DNA from: Rhizobium pisi
GTDB taxonomy: Bacteria > Pseudomonadota > Alphaproteobacteria > Rhizobiales > Rhizobiaceae
DNA: 64,000 nucleotides
NCBI RefSeq assembly: GCF_003938655.1
Contig: NZ_RJJT01000030.1
Location: 1-64,000 of the forward strand
Reading direction: 5' to 3'
Positions 60,866 to 64,000 of the stretch are shown here, piece after piece; position 1 is the first letter of the stretch; each line of letters starts with the position of its first letter. The notes beneath the pieces are model-generated. The model made no database searches and was not told the DNA's origin. It saw nothing but the letters and a program-made list of their open reading frames with translations. The position numbers and the translations under genes are program-made.

Positions 60866-60877
60866 CAGGCGCTGAAA

Positions 60878-61876
60878 ATGAGCGGAATGAACAAACGGCG
60901 GATCACTTCGAAGGAACTGGCCAAACTCGCCGGCGTCTCCTCCGCCACCATTTCCCGCGCCTTCTCGCCGGATTCGCGCATCGGCCGCGCGACGCGCGAC
61001 CGCATCCTCGCCGTCGCCCGTGAATATGGCTACCAGCCGAATGCGATCGCCCGTTCGCTGAACAACCAGCGCTCCCGGCTCGTTGCCCTCGTCGTCAACG
61101 CCATCGGCAACCCCTGCGAGGCCGAGGAGCAGCAGCTTCTCGTCCACCGCCTGCAGGCGCGGCAGCTGCTCCCCATCATCCTCTGCTGCGCCGACCATTC
61201 TGACCGGCTGCAGCTGATGCGGCTTGCCTCCACCTATCAGGTCGATCACGTCGTCGTCTTCTCCGACATGGTGTCGATGCAGGATGCCGTCGACATCTTC
61301 CACACGACGAAGCCGATCATCGTCTCCTTCGAGCCGCTCGAAAACGAAAACGTTTCCAGCATCCGCATCGATGGCTCCGAGGCGGCCGATGAGATTATCG
61401 AAAAGATCGTCCGCGACGGCAAGAAGCGCTTCGCCTACCTCTCGGGCACCAATTCCAGCTGGATCGACAAGCTGAGGCGCCGATGGTTCGCCGAGGCGCT
61501 CGCCAAACGCGGTCTCTCCTTCGAAGCGCAGGCCTTCGGCGATTATTCCTACGATTCCGGCTTCAAGGAGGCCGTGCTCCTGCTGCATCGCGACAAGGTC
61601 GATGCCATCATCTGCGGCAACGATGTCATGGCGATCGGCGCGCGCGATGCGGCGCGGCGTGTGCTTGGCAAGAGCACGCCCGGCGATATCGCCATCGTCG
61701 GCCAGGACGGCATCGCCATGGCCGCCTGGGATTGCAACGACCTCACCACGCTGAGCCTCGACCACACCGCCTTCATCGATGCGGTCGTTGAATTGATCGA
61801 ACGCCACGACGCCGAGATCGAGGGGCCGCACAGCATCACGCTCACCTGCTCCCCCCGCTGGGGCTCGACCGCCTGA
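60878..61876 (+). CDS. LacI-family transcriptional regulator
   Basis: The 332-aa repressor has a LacI helix-turn-helix (about residues 9-35, TSKELAKLAGVSSATISRAF) and hinge YGYQPNAIARSLNNQRS; the ligand domain follows (about 65-330, with GNDVMAIGA and VGQDGIAMA). It is in an apparent operon with the dehydrogenase and followed by a leader ORF and the GH2 gene, so it likely controls this set and the divergent importer. Confidence 0.87.
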   Translation: MSGMNKRRITSKELAKLAGVSSATISRAFSPDSRIGRATRDRILAVAREYGYQPNAIARSLNNQRSRLVALVVNAIGNPCEAEEQQLLVHRLQARQLLPIILCCADHSDRLQLMRLASTYQVDHVVVFSDMVSMQDAVDIFHTTKPIIVSFEPLENENVSSIRIDGSEAADEIIEKIVRDGKKRFAYLSGTNSSWIDKLRRRWFAEALAKRGLSFEAQAFGDYSYDSGFKEAVLLLHRDKVDAIICGNDVMAIGARDAARRVLGKSTPGDIAIVGQDGIAMAAWDCNDLTTLSLDHTAFIDAVVELIERHDAEIEGPHSITLTCSPRWGSTA

Positions 61877-61911
61877 CAGCTCGCATATCCATTGCATCAA
61901 GGAGAAAAATC

Positions 61912-61977
61912 ATGACTCAGTTTTCACGCGCCGAGAGGCGCCGCACCGTTCTTGATGCAGCAACCGGGAGAGCCTGA
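61912..61977 (+). CDS. 21-aa leader ORF upstream of the GH2 gene
   Basis: The peptide starts MTQFSRAERR and is rich in arginine; its length, 21 aa, is too short for a known family. AAGGAG is 8 nt upstream of its ATG, a stronger site than the GGGAG of the next gene. Its TGA is followed after one base by the GH2 ATG, so ribosomes finishing it could restart there. It may be a coupling or regulatory leader peptide, or a decayed gene end. Confidence 0.45.
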   Translation: MTQFSRAERRRTVLDAATGRA

Positions 61978-61978
61978 A

Positions 61979-64000
61979 ATGCGTTCCGTCCTTTCCTTCA
62001 ACGAAGGTTGGAGTTTCCACGAAGGCTTCGGCCAGCGTCTGCTCGAAAGCTTTGACGCCGCCAAGTCGGTCAGCCTGCCGCACACCGCCGTCGAACTGCC
62101 CTTCAATTATTTCGACGAAACCAGCTACCAGAGCGCCTTCACCTATCAGAAAGTGCTGCGCTGGCTGCCGGAATTCGAGGGCCGCGAGATTTCGCTCGTC
62201 TTCGACGCGGCCATGGCCGACAGCGTCGTCTATCTGAACGGCGAGGAAATCATCGCGCATAAGGATGGTTACACCCCCTTCGAGGCCCGGCTCACCGGCA
62301 AGCTGGTGAGGGGCGAAAACCTCGTGACCGTCAAGATCGACGGCAGTGAAAATCCCGCGATTCCGCCGTTCGGCGGCCGCATCGATTATCTCACTTATGC
62401 CGGCATCTACCGCGACGTCTGGTTGAAGGTCACTGACCCGGTCTCGATCCGCAATCTCAAGATCGAAACCACAGACGTTCTTGGCCCGGAGAAATCGGCG
62501 ACCGTCCGTGTCGATATCGCCAACCCCGAGGGTCGCAGCTTCTCGGCGACCGTCACCGCCACGCTGAAGCAGGCCGACGGCACTGTTATCGCCACCGCCG
62601 CAACGGAAACGATCGGCGAACGCACCCGGCTTTCCTTCGGCGGCCTCATCGGCATCACGCTCTGGGATATCAGCAATCCGACACTCTATGAGGTCACCGT
62701 CGAACTCAGGACCGAGCATGGCTCCGACCGCCTCTCGACCCAGTTCGGCTTCCGCACCGCCGAATTCACGCCCGAAGGCTTCCTGCTCAACGGCAGACCG
62801 CTGAAGCTGCGCGGCCTCAATCGCCACCAGGCCTTCCCCTATGTCGGTTATGCCGCCGGCCGTTCCGCCCAGGAGCGCGACGCCGATATCATGAAGACGG
62901 TGCTGAAGTGCAACATCGTCCGCACCTCGCACTACCCGCAGTCGAAATGGTTCCTCGACCGCTGCGACGCGATCGGCCTCCTCGTGTTCGAGGAAATCCC
63001 CGGCTGGCAGCATATCGGCGATGCCGACTGGCAGAAGGAGTCGATCGAAAATGTCCGCCGCATGATCGAGCGCGACTGGAACCATCCCTCGATCATCATC
63101 TGGGGCGTCCGCATCAACGAGTCGCAGGATAGTCACGACTTTTACGTCGAGACCAACCGGCTCGCCCGCGAACTCGACAGCACCCGCCAGACCGGCGGCG
63201 TGCGTTATCTCACCGAGAGCGAGCTGCTCGAAGACGTCTACACGATGAACGACTTCATCCTCGGCAACGAGGAACTGCCGGGCGCCAATCGCCCGCGCAC
63301 CGCGCTCCGCGGTCAGCAGGAAAATACCGGCTTGTCTCAAAAGGTGCCGTACCTCATCACCGAGTTCAACGGCCATATGCACCCAACGAAGATCTACGAT
63401 CAGGAACAGCGCCAGGCCGAGCATGTGCGCCGTCACCTTGATGTGCTGAATGCTGCCTATGGCGACCCCGACATTTCGGGCGCCATCGGCTGGTGCATGT
63501 TCGATTACAACACCCACAAGGATTTCGGCTCCGGCGACCGCATCTGCTATCACGGCGTCATGGATATGTTCCGCGAGCCGAAATTCGCGGCCTATGCCTA
63601 TATCAGCCAGTGCGATCCTTCCGATGAGATCGTCATGAAGCCGGTCACCTTCTGGGCGCGCGGCGAGCGCAACATCGGCGGCGTGCTACCGCTGATCATC
63701 CTGACCAATTGCGACGAGGTGGAGCTGCAATACGGCGCACTCAGCAAACGTGTCGGCCCCGACCGCGAGAACTATCCGCATCTGCCGCATCCGCCCATCG
63801 TGCTCGATCATCGGCATTTCACGCAGGATGAACTCGGCACCTGGGGTCTCGAATGGATCGACGGCACCTTCACTGGCTATATCGGCGGCAATCCGGTGGC
63901 CAGCCTGACGCTGGCGGCCGATCCCTTGCCGACGAGACTGGAAATCGTTGCCGACAGCCAAACGCTGAAGGCCCGTGAACGCGACAGCACACGCGTCGTC
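61979..64000 (+). CDS. GH2-family glycoside hydrolase (beta-galactosidase/glucuronidase type), incomplete
   Basis: The first 674 codons are open to the right edge with no stop. Order: sugar-binding jelly-roll domain (about 1-165), immunoglobulin-like domain (170-265, ending FGFRTAEF), then a GH2 barrel with NRHQAFPYVGYA, acid/base Glu 381 in GVRINES, and nucleophile Glu 462 in LITEFNGHMHP. Both catalytic residues are intact. No signal peptide is seen, so it is likely cytosolic. It is the likely glycosidase for the imported substrate. Confidence 0.88.
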   Translation, partial: MRSVLSFNEGWSFHEGFGQRLLESFDAAKSVSLPHTAVELPFNYFDETSYQSAFTYQKVLRWLPEFEGREISLVFDAAMADSVVYLNGEEIIAHKDGYTPFEARLTGKLVRGENLVTVKIDGSENPAIPPFGGRIDYLTYAGIYRDVWLKVTDPVSIRNLKIETTDVLGPEKSATVRVDIANPEGRSFSATVTATLKQADGTVIATAATETIGERTRLSFGGLIGITLWDISNPTLYEVTVELRTEHGSDRLSTQFGFRTAEFTPEGFLLNGRPLKLRGLNRHQAFPYVGYAAGRSAQERDADIMKTVLKCNIVRTSHYPQSKWFLDRCDAIGLLVFEEIPGWQHIGDADWQKESIENVRRMIERDWNHPSIIIWGVRINESQDSHDFYVETNRLARELDSTRQTGGVRYLTESELLEDVYTMNDFILGNEELPGANRPRTALRGQQENTGLSQKVPYLITEFNGHMHPTKIYDQEQRQAEHVRRHLDVLNAAYGDPDISGAIGWCMFDYNTHKDFGSGDRICYHGVMDMFREPKFAAYAYISQCDPSDEIVMKPVTFWARGERNIGGVLPLIILTNCDEVELQYGALSKRVGPDRENYPHLPHPPIVLDHRHFTQDELGTWGLEWIDGTFTGYIGGNPVASLTLAADPLPTRLEIVADSQTLKARERDSTRVV

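Noticed and set aside
61910..63553. 547-codon minus-strand ORF opposite the GH2 gene
   Set aside because: The plus strand encodes intact GH2 catalytic motifs; the antisense frame has no domain.

Overview
The window is high-GC DNA with alphaproteobacterial gene content, and the best fit is the chromosome of a Rhizobium species (R. etli / R. leguminosarum group). This rests on the proteins themselves, on the emrAB - tetR - araC - terC - gltX - lysS neighbourhood (which I recall from Rhizobiaceae), on a smoEFGK/mtlK polyol locus, on thu-type sugar genes and on Rhizobium-style palindromic intergenic repeats. No rRNA, tRNA, CRISPR array, phage or plasmid-transfer gene was seen. The only mobile element is the start of an IS1182-family transposase cut by the left edge.

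Layout. 0-9 kb: transposase fragment, EmrAB-type multidrug efflux with a divergent TetR regulator, an AraC/GyrI-like regulator, TerC with a structured leader, and the gltX-lysS pair. 9-17 kb: a membrane-anchored hypothetical, a LysR regulator and a YdcSTUV/PatD-like operon (polyamine-type ABC importer plus aminobutyraldehyde-type dehydrogenase), then a 57-aa DUF1328 protein behind a possible general-stress promoter. 17-21 kb: an ECF sigma / zinc-finger anti-sigma pair divergent from a Tat-exported metallo-beta-lactamase-fold enzyme, a TPR protein and a DoxX protein, with matching ECF-like promoters facing both ways. 21-28 kb: DUF1345, transaldolase, a SorC regulator, an Ada-like methyltransferase, DUF2244, endonuclease III, a TetR/VOC pair and a CysZ-like protein. 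28-39 kb: an RpiR regulator and a polyol operon (smoC-like, smoEFGK, mtlK, HAD phosphatase, FGGY kinase) that lacks the expected smoS, then exoD. 39-48 kb: GlcNAc-type ROK kinase convergent with a GH20 hexosaminidase, and a TetR-MFP-RND efflux operon. 47-51 kb: OsmC, a DoxX protein, a class III nucleotide cyclase. 50-64 kb: a carbohydrate island with two LacI regulators, a PhyH-type dioxygenase, an SDR, an SMP-30 lactonase, a ThuA-like protein, a complete CUT1-type ABC importer, a Gfo/Idh/MocA dehydrogenase, a 21-codon leader ORF and a GH2 glycosidase that runs off the right edge.

How it works together. Most of the window serves import and catabolism of plant-type carbon and nitrogen sources (polyamine/GABA-like compounds, polyols, amino sugars, glycosides) plus efflux of toxic compounds, as expected of a soil or root bacterium. 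Several regulators sit beside visible candidate operators. In three separate ABC operons a strong inverted repeat lies directly after the substrate-binding protein gene, which fits the usual excess of binding protein over membrane components. The least described parts are the ECF-controlled MBL/TPR/DoxX module, the terC leader, and the thu-like / PhyH / GH2 island at the right end.
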